Source: DATKFM01 sp963810485 (GTDB lineage Bacteria > Pseudomonadota > Alphaproteobacteria > Dongiales > Dongiaceae). From it: 64,000 nt of DNA. Positions 25,224 to 35,669 of the stretch are shown here, one piece after another (position 1 is the stretch's first letter; each line of letters begins with the position of its first letter). The notes under the pieces were generated by a model. The model searched no databases. It was not told the DNA's origin and saw nothing but the letters and a program-made list of their open reading frames with translations. The position numbers and the translations under genes are program-made. Where the stretch lies: assembly GCA_963810485.1 (NCBI GenBank), contig CAWENQ010000007.1, positions 698,097 to 762,096 on the forward strand, written 5' to 3'.

Positions 25224-25853
25224 TCACCCCGGCGCCGTTGGCCGGCTCGATGCCGGCTGACCGACCCAGAGGTACCACAGGGCGAGCAGCGGCGCGTCGC
25301 CTGAGGCCATGGCGTGTTTTATGTTCGGCTCATTGTAAAGCGTGCCGCCGATGCCGGGCTCGAACCAATCGGACTCGCCATGCTGGAAGCGTCCCGGCGA
25401 CAGGACTAGATAAACCTCTTCGGGACTGTGATTGTGGTCGGGATAGCGCACATGGGGCGCAAGCAGGGAAACACCGATGATGAGATCCTCCCGATGTTCG
25501 AGGCCGCCCGGCCCGACGATCGTCGCATTGGCATGACCCCCCGGCCAATTGTCGCTGGCGAACGGGCCGCTCGCAGCGCGCCGCGTCCAACGAAGCAACG
25601 GCTCTACGGCGGCGAACGCATCTGCTACCCGGGCGAGCAATGGCGAGGCTGCACCAGCCGTCGCAAGAGCGCCGTCGAGATGCTGGCAGACCTGCAGGCG
25701 CTCGGCAGTGTCGGTGCCGGCGCGGCCCGATGCTTGCAGCGCGCCTTGGATCCTGCCAATGGCGCCCGCAGCCTCCGGTCCGGTGGCAATTGTGCTGAAT
25801 GCCTCAGTGACGCTGGTCAGGAACTCTTGAAGCAAGGGATTTCTGGCTGACAT
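25224..25853 (-). CDS. cupin of the dimethylsulfoniopropionate (DMSP) lyase-like family
   Basis: This 209-residue protein has a helical N-terminal half (about 1-110) and a C-terminal cupin. The metal-binding block is APHVRYPDHNHSPEEVYLVL (two His in HNH, then Glu-Glu-x-Tyr), with a second His in EPNIKHAMASGDAPLLALW. This pattern fits PF16867, the DddL/DddQ/DddW-like cupins that cleave DMSP to dimethyl sulfide and acrylate. Many family members in soil alphaproteobacteria have no proven DMSP activity. No acrylate-handling genes (acuI, prpE) are adjacent, so the true substrate is open. Confidence 0.68.
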   Translation of the reverse strand: MSARNPLLQEFLTSVTEAFSTIATGPEAAGAIGRIQGALQASGRAGTDTAERLQVCQHLDGALATAGAASPLLARVADAFAAVEPLLRWTRRAASGPFASDNWPGGHANATIVGPGGLEHREDLIIGVSLLAPHVRYPDHNHSPEEVYLVLSPGRFQHGESDWFEPGIGGTLYNEPNIKHAMASGDAPLLALWYLWVGQPASSRPTAPG

Positions 25854-25928
25854 GAGGGCGTGTCATATCACTTCTCTTGACGCGGCGTAACCGGCAACTT
25901 TTCGCACTCTTGCCGAGCGCGAAGAATG

Positions 25929-26402
25929 TCAGCCGCGCCGAGCCGCCTTGATCGCGGCGACGTCGATCTTCTTCATGTCCATCATCGCAGCAAACGCCCT
26001 CTTCGCTTCGTCCCCGCCGGCCGCCATTGCCTCGGTCAGCACGCGCGGCGTGATTTGCCAGTTGACGCCCCACTTGTCCTTGCACCAGCCGCACGCGCTC
26101 TCCTGGCCGCCATTGCCGACGATGGCGTTCCAGTAGCGGTCGGTCTCCTCCTGATCGTCGGTGGCGATCTGAAACGAGAAGGCTTCGCTTTGTTTGAACG
26201 CGGTACCGCCGTTGAGGCCGATGCAAGAAACGCCGGCAACCGTGAATTCGACGACCAGCACATCTCCCTTTTTGCCCGATGGGTAGTCACCGGGGGCACG
26301 GACGATGGCGCCCACTGAACTGTCGGGGAAGGTCTTGGCGTAGAATCGGGCAGCAGCCTCGGCGTCCTTCTCGTACCAGACGCAAATCGTGTTCTTTGCC
26401 AT
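25929..26402 (-). CDS. VOC-fold PhnB-like protein
   Basis: The 157-residue protein starting at MAKNTICVWYEKDAEAAARF belongs to the PhnB/3-demethylubiquinone-9 3-methyltransferase-like branch of the vicinal-oxygen-chelate fold (PF06983). YAKTFPDSSVGAIVRAPGDY and ESACGWCKDKWGVNWQITPR are typical. An in-frame extension up to 26489 is possible but less family-like. These proteins are often annotated as glyoxalase-like, without known substrate. Confidence 0.85.
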   Translation of the reverse strand: MAKNTICVWYEKDAEAAARFYAKTFPDSSVGAIVRAPGDYPSGKKGDVLVVEFTVAGVSCIGLNGGTAFKQSEAFSFQIATDDQEETDRYWNAIVGNGGQESACGWCKDKWGVNWQITPRVLTEAMAAGGDEAKRAFAAMMDMKKIDVAAIKAARRG

Positions 26403-26518
26403 TGCATGTCCTTTCACTTTGAAGCCAATTTTGTGCCCGATCCGTTCTGACATAGGTAGCCTAACCGCTTTTTCCACCCCGGCATCCATGTCCTCTTTGG
26501 GTCAGCAGGGGCGCTACC

Positions 26519-27409
26519 TCAGCCTTTCACTACACCTTCCATCAGCCCCTTGAAGAAGAGCTTCTGGGCGAAGGTGAAGGCGATGATGCCCGGCGTGACG
26601 ACGATGACGTAGACGGCGGCGAGGGCCGGCCAGGACCACTGGCCCAGGCCGCCCTGGGCGCCGGCGAGGACGACCGGCATGGTGCGCCTCGCTTGGTCGT
26701 TGGTAAGCGTCGTGCACAGCAGGAACTCGCCCCACGCCGTGACGAAGTTGACGATGAAGATGACCACCAGGCCGTTGCGCACCATCGGCAGGCCGATCAT
26801 CCACAGCGTCCGCCAGTGGCCGGCGCCGTCGATCTTCGCCGCTTCGATCATCTCGTGCGGCACGAGCTGGAACACGCTGCGCATGATCAGGACGCTGATC
26901 GCGAGGTTGCAGGGTGACGTAGGGCAGGATCAGGCCGCTGGTGCTGTTGATCAGGCCGAGCCAGTTCTGGATCTCGTAGATGCTGATGATCGAGACGACG
27001 CGGACCGGGAAATAGAGCGAGACGAGCAGCGCCGCGACGACGATGCCGCCGCCGCGCGGCCGGAGATGCACGAGCGCATAGCCGGCGAGCACCGCGCAGA
27101 TCGTGGTGATCAGCACCGTGCCGGCGGTGACGTAGATGCTGTTGAACAGGTTGATCGGCAGCGTGTCGATCTTCTCGAAGACGTAGCTGTAGTGGGTGAA
27201 GTCGAACTTGCGCGGCCAGAAATCGCCGCGCATCGCGTCGGGACGCGACTTCACCGACATCATGAGCACCCAGGCGAGCGGCAGGATGATGATCACCATG
27301 AAGAAGTTGATCACCCCGTGACGGACGATGGCGCTCCGGTTTCGCTGGAACCAGCCCCGCGTTCGGTCTCGCCGCGACTGTGCCGCTGTTGGATGGCTTC
27401 CAGTGTCAT
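26519..27409 (-). pseudogene. carbohydrate ABC transporter permease (MalG-like), frameshifted
   Basis: A MalG/UgpE-type permease is readable in two frames. The N-terminal part contains HGVINFFMVIIILPLAWVLM and later LIGLINS-like text up to LILPYVTLQ. The frame then breaks near 26910 where CTG-C-AAC carries one extra base, and the C-terminal part continues IMRSVFQLVPHEMIEAAKID with the EAA loop and ends FKGLMEGVVKG. A second break near 27355 separates the likely start (27409) from the rest. Either the gene is dead or the sequence has errors; all other features of the family are intact. Confidence 0.75.
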
Positions 27410-27427
27410 GCTGCGCCAGCCTATGCG

Positions 27428-28386
27428 TCAGCCCCTGGGACGGAAGATGCGGAGCAGGAAGATCATGACGAACATCATCGCGACCGCGCCGATCATGCCG
27501 ATGGCCGCGGCGAAGCCCTGCCGCCAGAGGCCGAGCTTGAACGCCTGATCGTACATGAAGATCGTCCAGGTGTAGGTCGGCGAGTCGCGGTTGAAGCCGC
27601 CGAAGATGAGATACTCGTCGATCACCGCCATCGCCGTGCCGAAGCGCAGCACGACCAGGATCATCATGATCGGCGCCAGGCCGCGGCCGCGTCACGTGCC
27701 AGAAGATCTGCCATTCGTTGGCCCCGTCGATGCGGGCGGCTTCCGGCAGGTCCTTGGGGATCGCCGCGAGGCCGGCGAGGAAGAAGATGGTGTGGTAGCC
27801 GAGGCCCCACCACACTTCCATGATCGCGATCGAGGGCAGGGTCAGCGGCGTCCCGCCCAGCCATTGCGGCGCGTTCTGCAGGGTGAACAGGCCGAGCGTG
27901 TCGACCAGGAAGTGGTTTATCGGGCCGACCTGGTAGTTGTACATCCACTTCCACAGCACGAAGACGAGCGTGCTCGGAATGACCGCCGGAATGAGCAGCA
28001 CCACGCGGTAGAAGGTCGCCAGGCGCTGATTCGTCACCCGGTCGACGAGGATCGCGAGCAGCAGCGGCAGGATGATCGTTCCCGGCAGGAACATGATCGT
28101 GAACAGCGCCGCGCGCCACAGGCTCGCCCACATCAGCGGGTCGTTGAACGCCGCGACGTAGTTGTCGAACCCGACCCAGTTCGCCGGCTCGTTGGAGAGG
28201 AACTGGTAGTCGGTGAAGCTGATCCAGAGGACGCGGATGATCGGATAGACCTGATAGCCGACGAAGAAGACGAGCGCCGGCAGCAGGAACAGCCACGTGC
28301 CGGCGCCCTGCAACAACTGCGTCGTCTGGCTGCCGGGCCGCCTCGCGTGCGAGGCTCGCCTGGCCGGATGCAATCGTCTGTGCCAT
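27428..28386 (-). pseudogene. carbohydrate ABC transporter permease (MalF-like), frameshifted
   Basis: A MalF/UgpA-type permease starts at MAQTIASGQASLAREAAR. One extra base near 28328 shifts into GAGTWLFLLPALVFFVGYQV. The reading continues through IPKDLPEAARIDGANEWQIF (the EAA loop), then another extra base near 27690 shifts into PIMMILVVLRFGTAMAVIDE and ends FLLRIFRPRG. With the two insertions removed the protein would be about 318 residues. It is upstream of the MalG-like gene in the same orientation. Confidence 0.75.
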
Positions 28387-28514
28387 ACGCTAAGCCGGTT
28401 GCGATTGAAGTCTGAAGCGAACCGTCGGATCGGTTGCGCGGAATGCGCGTCGATGATTGAGGCGGCGGGGACCAGGGAATGTGAGTCACCTTGGTCCCCG
28501 CCGATACCCGACGG

Positions 28515-29898
28515 TTAGCCGCGCTTCATCTCGGCCTGGACCGCGTCGACGACCTTCTGCATGGCCACCTTCGGATCGGCCTCCTCGCCCTTGAGATAGG
28601 TCTCCCAGATGGGCTTGCCGATGACGAACTGCTGCAGGCCGAAGAGGTGGTTGGTGATGGCCTTGGCCTTGTCGAGCTGGCCGCGGACCAGCGCCGACGA
28701 ATTCCGGCATCCAGTCCGGCTTGTTGGCGTCCCAGTCCGCGTAGATGGACTTGTAGGGCGGCAACTGGCCCGGATGGCCGCTCCCGGTGCCGACGATCGA
28801 AGTCCTTCCAGATCTGCTGGTCGTAGGTCAGCGCCTTGATGTACTCGGCCGCCTTCTCCTTGTTCTTGCCGTGCTTGAACAGCGCGCAGCCCGTCGTCCA
28901 GAACACCGTCGAGCCCTCGCCATTGGCGAATTTCGGCAGCGGGCCCAGTGCAGCAGCTTCGGATCGTCCCAGTTCTGCGGCCATGCGCAGCGGCGCGTTG
29001 AAGTATTTGAGGTAGTAGCCGACGCGCTGGGCGGCGAAGGCGACCTCGTCCGGCGTGCCGTTGACGCCGCCATCCGACGCGCCTTCCAGCAGGATGTCGG
29101 GATGCGACAGCGCCATGATCTTCTTCATCAGCTTCAACGCCTCGATCGCCGGCGTCGCTGGTGAAGTCGAACAGGCCCTCCGACGTGTAGACATCGCTGC
29201 TCATGCTGTGCGTCATCGGCGCCAGCGAGCGCCAGCCATGCGAGTCGAAGGTGGCGCCGAACGGCGCGGCGCCGGAATCGACGATCTTCTTGGCGTTGGC
29301 CAGGTAGTCGTCCCAGGTCGCCGGAGCGGCATCGGGCAGGCCGGCCTTGGTCGGTCAGGCCCGAATGCCACGAGTTGCCGATCACATCGAGCAGGAACGG
29401 CCAGCCGTAGAGCTTGCCGTCGATCGTGTTCTCCTCGCGGATCGAGGGGATGATGTCGTCGAGCACGTCCTTCGGGATGTAGTTGTCCCACGGCTCGATG
29501 ACGTCGGCCTTCGATCATCGCCGACATTTCGACGAACGGCGTCTGGCCGACATAGACGTCCCAGGTGCTTTCGCTCGTTCTTGGCCTCGGCCACGAAGCG
29601 CTCGATGCCGAAGCCCTCGACCGGCGCGATCTGGTAGTTGATGCCGGGGAATTTCTCGTTCACCGCCGGGATGCCGGGATGAAGGTCCTCGATCCACTGA
29701 TAGAAGGTCGGCGTCAGCGGACGATCCTGCGCGAAGGCCGATCCGATGCCGGTCTTCGCCACCGCGCCGACGCCGGCCAGGCCGAGGCCGGCCACCAGGC
29801 TGCGCGTGAGGAATTCACGCCGGTCGATGTTCCCCCGCAGCAGCTGCCGGCGACGCTGCCTGCTGCAGAATGTATTCCTGTTCCTTTCGTACGGTCAT
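28515..29898 (-). pseudogene. extracellular sugar-binding protein of ABC transporter, multiply frameshifted
   Basis: Family segments lie in all three frames: a Tat-like start near NIDRREFLTRSLVAGLGLAG, FYQWIEDLHPGIPAVNEKFP, GKLYGWPFLLDVIGNSWHSG, GDRGVEADEE-region text, YYLKYFNAPLRMAAELGRSE, SIYADWDANKPDWMPEF and VIGKPIWETYLKGEEADPKV, ending AEMKRG. Moving from one to the next needs single-base insertions to be removed near 28695, 28801, 29158, 29357, 29512, 29571 and 29856. A corrected gene would encode roughly 455 residues, normal for such binding proteins. No stop codons unrelated to frameshifts are seen. Confidence 0.7.
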
Positions 29899-30019
29899 CG
29901 GATCGCCTCCCGTCTGTTCAGTGTCTCTTTGTGCTGATCGCACGGTCTGCGCAGGGGCATGTTAGCCGACTGCAGATTATGATCTGGACGGCAAGCAACG
30001 GCCCTTTTGGACATGCCCC

Positions 30020-30801
30020 ATGAATGTGCTCGACCGCTTCCGGCTGGACGGCAAGCGTCTGTTCGTCACCGGCGGCAGCCGCGGCTTCGGCCGGGTCATC
30101 GCGCTTGCGGCGGCGGAAGCAGGCGCCGACATCGTGCTGAACGGCGCGCGACGCGGCCACCCTCGCCAGGACCGCCGGCGAAGTGCGCGAGCGCGGGCGC
30201 CAGGTCTGGACCTTTCCCGGCGACATCGCCCAGCCCGCCCGTGCGAGGACCTCTGCCGGCGCGTGCTCGCGGAGGCCGGGCCCGATCGACATCCTCGTCA
30301 ACAATGTCGGCGGCCGCAATCTCGACGTGGCGATCGAGGACACCGACCTCGAGACCTGGCAGCGTTTCGTCGATCTCAATCTCACCCATTGCTTCATCTG
30401 CACGAAGATCATCGGCGGCGCGATGCTCGCGCGCGGCGCTGGCCGCATCATCAACATCGCCTCGATCAGCGGCCTGATCGCCAATCGCGGCATCGGCGGC
30501 CGCCACTACGAGACGACAAAGGCGGCGCTGATCCATTTCACCCGCGCCACCGCCGCCGACTGGGCGCCGCGCGGCGTCACCGTGAACGCCATCTGCCCGG
30601 GCCTGTTCATGACCGAGCCGAACGTCGCCTGGGCAAAGAAGCACCCCGAGGTGATCGAGACCTTCGTCCGCGCCGTGCCCGATGGGCCGCACCGGCGAGC
30701 CGCACGAGATCGGGCCGCTGGCGGTCTATCTGGCGTCGCCCGCTTCCAGCTATGTCACCGGCGCAGCCTTCGTGATCGACGGCGGCTATACGCTGTGGTG
30801 A
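30020..30801 (+). pseudogene. SDR-family oxidoreductase, frameshifted
   Basis: The N-terminus MNVLDRFRLDGKRLFVTGGS with GFGRVIALAAAEAGAD (cofactor loop) is in one frame. After an extra base near 30142 the text continues RERGRQVWTFPGDIAQPA and, after another adjustment near 30260-30288, PIDILVNNVGGRNLDVAIED, SISGLIANRGIGGRHYETTK (Ser and YxxxK), then VTVNAICPGLFMTEPNVAWA. A further extra base near 30676 separates it from the end [20 protein letters not shown] and GGYTLW. It sits between the sugar transporter and the amidase on the opposite strand. Confidence 0.7.
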
Positions 30802-30945
30802 TGCCCGGGGAAAGGGAATTGAAGCCGCCAGCTTCGCATTGGACGGCGATCCGCACGCGGCCGTTTCTCTGGCAAGAGTGTCGCGGCCGCTATTGGTACT
30901 CTCTGACGGTCGCAGCGAGGGCGTGCGCCGACTGCGCCCCTTCGC

Positions 30946-31236
30946 TCAGGGCCGCACCCAGAAGCCGTTGCTGCCGTCTCCCGTGCCAATGAACATTTCG
31001 TCGCTGAAGTGAATGACAGGCGCCGGCGTGATCGCCGCCGTTGCGGCCAAAGGGACCGCTACAATCGCGCCGCGGCTATCTGGCGCGAGCAGGCCAGTGT
31101 CACCCTGCTTGATTGAGGCATTTGCAGCAGCGGCAGCCTCAGAGCGTCCCGCGTCAGTCGGCGCGTCTTGAGCTGCGATGCCAGGCTCAGCGGACAATAG
31201 CAGCACAAGTCCAACGCATAGCCCGAGCACTTTCAT
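30946..31236 (-). CDS. small secreted protein of unknown function
   Basis: I chose the ATG at 31236 because GGAGG lies just before it and it begins a clean signal peptide (MKVLGLCVGLVLLLSAEPGI, cleavage expected after AAQ). The mature 75 residues (DAPTDAGRSEAAAAANASIK to HFSDEMFIGTGDGSNGFWVR) have no recognisable domain. It is not frameshifted although its neighbours are. A longer in-frame start at 31350 is unlikely. Confidence 0.5.
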   Translation of the reverse strand: MKVLGLCVGLVLLLSAEPGIAAQDAPTDAGRSEAAAAANASIKQGDTGLLAPDSRGAIVAVPLAATAAITPAPVIHFSDEMFIGTGDGSNGFWVRP

Positions 31237-31630
31237 ATGAGCCTCCACGACGCGCATGTTCCGGTCGTCGCCCTCATCCAAGCACGGAGGGACACCGGAT
31301 ATCCTCGCAGGATCGCGCACATGTGCCGTGAATGCCGTGACGGTGGTCACAGCTCGCGCGATTCATCCCGCGACGTCCATTTGAGCGCCTAGCCCGAGGC
31401 CCGTCGTTTTTCCGAACTCGTCAGAACTCCATAGATTCCGAGATAGCAACCTCAGGCTACCGTCAGACCGCCGGGCAATCGCATTTGAAGTCTGCGCAAG
31501 TCGCACAGGAGGAACTTGACGGGGAGCGCGTCGCCGACGGCAGGCCATCGGCAGTGATGTGGCCGCGGAGAGGGGCCGCCGCGCATCGCAGACAAGCGTA
31601 GAACCGAAGTCACGATCGCAGAGTGACGCG
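31237..31630. other. intergenic region without recognisable gene
   Basis: Nearly 400 bases separate the small secreted protein from the amidase end. I see no credible coding frame, RNA or terminator hairpin. Open frames here are in the tail of the amidase or are arbitrary. Confidence 0.5.
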
Positions 31631-33109
31631 TCAAAGCTTGCAGCGCTCGTAGGTGTCCATCCACGGCCGAACCGTCTCGAACTCGCGCACTTGCCGCAAT
31701 GACGTCGGCATCGGCATAGCGCCGGCCGACGATCTGCATGCCGACGGGCAGGCCGTTGTCCGCCAGCCCCGCCGGAACGGTCGCGGCCGGGTAACCGATG
31801 AAGTTGATCAGGTAGGTCATGCACCAGCCGATCAGCGGATCGATCGCCTCGCCATTGATCTCCGTCGGCCCCACGGTGTTGCGGTCAGTCGCGTTGTCGA
31901 CGGCGAGGCATGCGAGCGTCGGCGACACCAGGAAGTCGTAGCGGTCGAGCACGCTGCGCAGCGCGTCGAAGACTTCGGTGCGCACCGCCTGGTCGGCGAG
32001 GACTTGCACGGCCGTCAACTTCCGCCCGATCTCGTCCCAATGCAGGAACTCCGGCGGCAGGTCGTCGCGGTGATCGCGGAGGAGGTCGATGCCCTGGCGC
32101 TTGAACCTCTCGAGCGCCGCGACCTGCATCGGCGCGATGAAGCGGCACCAGATATCGCTGAGCTCACGCTGCGAGCGGCGGATGCCGATCTCCACCTCCT
32201 CGACATGGGCGCCAGCCTCCTCGAAAGCCCGCACCGCCTTGTCGACCACGGCGATGACGCGCTTGTCGACCGGGAAGATGCCGTAGTCGCGCGTGTAGGC
32301 GATCTTCTTGCCGGCGATTGAGCCGCGAAGCGCCGCCATGAAATCCACGCTGCCGTCGATGGCAGTAGGGATCGCGCGAATCGTAGCCGGCCAGCGTCGA
32401 CATCGCCAGGGCGGCGTCCTCGACTGTGCGGGTGATCGGGCCCTCGAAGATGAAGGGCGCCGTGCCGCCGAAGGCATTCGGCCGGCACCGGAGCGGGACG
32501 CGCCCGAACGAGGGCTTGTAGCCGTAGACGCCGCACCAGGAGGCCGGGATGCGGATCGAGCCGCCGCCATCGGTGCCTTCGCAGAGCGGCAACAGTCCCG
32601 CCGCCACCGCACCGGCGCTGCCGCCGGAGGAGCCGCCGGTGTTCTTGGAAAGATCGAAGGGATTCTTGGACGGGCCGATACAGATAGTTGTCGCAGGTGC
32701 CGCGGAAGCCGAACACCGGGCTGTTGGTCTTTCCGACCACGATCGCGCCGGCCTGCTCCATGCGCTCGACGAACATGCAGTAGTTGTCGGCGACGTAGTT
32801 CTTGAGCGCGCGGATGCCACCGAAGGTGGTGACCCAGCCCGGCTTGAAGTCGAAGCAGTCCTTCATGGCGATCGGCACGCCGTGCAGGGCGCCGACCTTG
32901 TCGCCGCGCATGATCGCGGCCTCGGCCGACTTCGCCGCCTTCCGCGCGTCCTCGTAGCCGAAGATGATGAGCGCGTTGATCTTCGGGTTGTGCGCCTCGA
33001 TGCGGGCGATGGCGCTGTCCACCACCTCGACCGGCGAGATCTCCTTGCGGCGGATCCGCGCCGCCAGCGAGGCGGCGGATTCAGTTTTTGCCAGGTCTTC
33101 GGTCTTCAT
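31631..33109 (-). pseudogene. amidase (amidase-signature family), frameshifted
   Basis: Starting at MKTEDLAKTESAASLAARIR, the protein shows the amidase-signature Lys in [16 protein letters not shown]. The Gly/Ser-rich [20 protein letters not shown] with cis-Ser and nucleophile Ser comes after a frame break near 32676. A break near 32374 leads to [20 protein letters not shown], and one near 31692 leads to the end FETVRPWMDTYERCKL. All three are single extra bases. Corrected length is about 492 residues, normal for an AtzF/GatA-like amidase of unknown substrate. Confidence 0.78.
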
Positions 33110-33215
33110 GCGTCGCCCCGTACCTTTCACTCTGTTCGATCTCCGCCTTCACCGGCAATTCCGCACATGCAAGGCGGCAGTTATCAGCTAAACTCGCCGG
33201 CGAAATCCCGCGATG

Positions 33216-33972
33216 TCAACCCGACGCCCGGGTCATCACGGCAGAAATGGTTTCGAGGGATGTGACAAGACGATCGTACTCCGGCGGGCGCAGTTCGCCG
33301 CCCATGAAGACATGGTGGCGGCGAAACCGCATGCCGCCGGCTGCCGGTTCGAGCGCCGCGAAATGGATCTCCCGCGGCTTGGCCGCGGCGACGATGCGAT
33401 CGACATTGCGCGCGGTGATGCCGCCGCCGGGCATGACGATGATCCGGTCGGCCGGCGCGGCGGACAAGCTCGGCGATCAGCGGCAGCCCTTCGAGCACGG
33501 TCGCCTCCTGGCCGGAGGTGAGCACACGGTCGACGCCCAGCCCGATCAGCGTCTCCAGCGCTTCGAACGGATCGGGCGTCATGTCGAACGCCCGGTGAAA
33601 GGTCACCGAGAGCGGCCGAGCCCGCGCGATCAGGGCGCGCGTCCGCTCCGCGTCGATCGTGCCGTCGGCGGTCAGCAGGCCGATGACGACGCCATCGGCG
33701 CCTTCGGCCTTGGCGGTGTCGATGTCGGCCTGCATGACCGCGAATTCATCGTCGTCGAACAGGAAATCGCCGCCGCGCGGCCGGATGATCACGTTGAGCT
33801 TGATGCCGGCAACCGTCCGCGCCTGGCGGATCATGCCGCGGCTCGGCGTGGTGCCGCCCTCCAGGAGATCGCCGCAGAGCTCGACCCGGTCCGCCCCCGC
33901 AGCCTTGGCAGCACGGACGCCTGCCACCGAATCCACGCATACTTCGAAGATCACGGCAGCTCCCTTTCTCAT
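33216..33972 (-). pseudogene. cutC: CutC-family protein, frameshifted
   Basis: The N-terminal part VIFEVCVDSVAGVRAAKAAG, then ADRVELCGDLLEGGTTPSRG and IIRPRGGDFLFDDDEF, is the CutC signature. After LPLIAELV a single extra base near 33467 moves to another frame, where PADRIIVMPGGGITARNVD and IHFAALEPAAGGM continue to the end. CutC is a TIM-barrel protein named for copper homeostasis, though its true function is debated. A start inside the family consensus is 33972, or GTG at 33954. Confidence 0.85.
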
Positions 33973-34434
33973 GATCGTTGATTGCCGGAACTCCTGCTGA
34001 CCTAGCACACAAGTTTGCCGATTTTCACGGCGGAATCACGTGGCATATCGTTGATGCGGAGGATTTGTCGTTTAACAGGCTTCCTGGCGCCCTCCACAGT
34101 GGGCCCGTGTCCGCCTAGGGTCAAAAGCGGCCCTCGTCCAATAAGATCTCCAGTACCGCTTTGTGCCATGTGTGGACGGCTCGCCCTTGGCAAGGGTTTT
34201 CTTTGACGGTGATGCGAGGCTGGTTGGTGCAGCCATGTGTCCGGCCTGTTGATGCGGCGCGACATGGCCGCTGGCCATAATGCTCTCCGCGGATCAGGTC
34301 CCGGTCAAAAGCACGCATTCAGGCGATGCGCTGGCACAAGTGGGTTGTCCTGGTCCCCGGATCAACCGGCGTTCGCATTACGTCGCAGTTGCCCTTCCCA
34401 TCTGGTTGGCGCGTTGTTGTCGTGGCGCGCAATC
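33973..34434. other. intergenic region with a dispersed motif, next to IS110
   Basis: About 460 bases lie between the cutC start and the transposase end. The stretch contains the first copy of a 26-bp dispersed motif (34107-34132) and no convincing gene. The 3' end of the insertion element probably lies in here, but IS110 elements lack clear terminal inverted repeats, so I cannot place it. Confidence 0.4.
34107..34132 (+). repeat. dispersed intergenic motif, copy 1
   Basis: The motif reads GTGTCCGCCTAGGGTCAAAA then GCGGCC. Related copies are at 41715-41740 and, inverted, at 62041-62066. The stem-like GTCCGC...GCGG ends suggest a small palindrome. Confidence 0.5.
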
Positions 34435-35466
34435 TCATGCGGTCTGGAGCGTCGGCTCCCGATAGCGTTCGCCGCGCGCCATGATGACCCAAGCCATGCG
34501 AGCGATCTTGTTGGCCAAGGCGATTGCTGCGACCTTGGCCGGCCGACGTGCCAGCAAGCTCGCGAGCCACGGGCGGTGGGCGGTTCCGTGCGTCTCGGCG
34601 TAGCGGATCACGGCAAGAGCTCCGACGGTCAGCAACATGCGCAGATAGCGGTTGCCATGCTTGGAGATGCCGCCGAGCCGTTCCTTGCCCCCGCTCGAGT
34701 TCTGCTTGGGAACAAGGCCGATCCAGGCAGCCAGATCGCGACCGGACTTGAAGGCCCGAGGGTTGGGTACGCTGGCGACCAACGCCGTCGCGACGAGCGG
34801 GCCGACACCGGGGATGCTGTCGAGTCGCCGACTGGTCTCGTTGGAGCGGTGCCAGGCGAGGATCCGGCTGTCGGCTTCGAGTACCTGCCGCTTGACCAGG
34901 TGTAGCTGAGCGACAAGCGCCTTAAGGCAGGATCGGGCGACCTCCGGAAGTCGACTGTCCTCGTGCTCACCAATAATCCGAAGCAGCGACTCGACGCCGT
35001 TCCGACCGATCTGGGCCACGATCCCGAACTCCGCGAGATGCGCCCGGATCGCGTTAATCAGCGTGGTTCGCTGGCGAACGAACATCTGGCGGGTTCGGTG
35101 CAGTATGAGCACGCTCTGCTGTTCTGTCGTCTTGATCTCAACGAAGCGCATCGTCGGTCTGCTCACGGCTTCGCAGATTGCCTCGGCGTCCGCTGCATCA
35201 TTCTTCTGGTTCTTGACATAGGCCTTCACGTAGCGCGGTGGCATCAGGCGCACGCGGTGCCCGAGCTGCCCGATCACCCGTGCCCAATGGTGCGAGGTGG
35301 CGCAAGCCTCCATCCCCACCAAACACGGCGACAGCTTCTCGAAGAAGGGCAATACCTGAAGCCGCCGCAGCTGGCGGCGAACGACGATCGCACCTTCCGC
35401 GTCAACGCCATGGACCTGGAAGACCGACTTGGCGAGGTCCACGCCGATTGTGATAACGTCACCCAT
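34435..35466 (-). mobile_element. IS110-family transposase
   Basis: This 343-residue transposase of the IS110/IS116/IS902 family is intact. The N-terminal DEDD (RuvC-like) domain begins ITIGVDLAKSVFQVHGVD with the first Asp. A second acidic set is in KNQKNDAADAEAICEAV. The C-terminal transposase_20 domain shows LDSIPGVGPLVATALVASVP and FKSGRDLAAWIGLVPKQNSS, with the serine of the SSGGK segment. These elements use a bridge RNA from their non-coding ends, so flanks near 34300 and 35500-35600 may carry it. It interrupts the end of the sugar-transport operon. Confidence 0.92.
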
Positions 35467-35669
35467 TGGATGGCTCCCCTGATGTTGTGGTCACTGACAG
35501 CAACCACATCATGGCACTTCGATGCCGGGTGGGGAGCCGTCCACAGCATCAGAAGCGGACATTTGCGCTTGCGCGGCGCACGCTCAAGAGGCCACGACCC
35601 TACGGGCGGCAAGTTGCGCGAAAGGGTAGGGAAGGCTACCCCCGCCAATGACCTCGGTTTGACGAATTC

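Noticed and set aside
26519..33972. Programmed ribosomal frameshifting as explanation of the split genes
   Set aside because: The sites share no slippery heptamer or downstream structure, they number well over a dozen, and they affect unrelated families. Error or decay is simpler.
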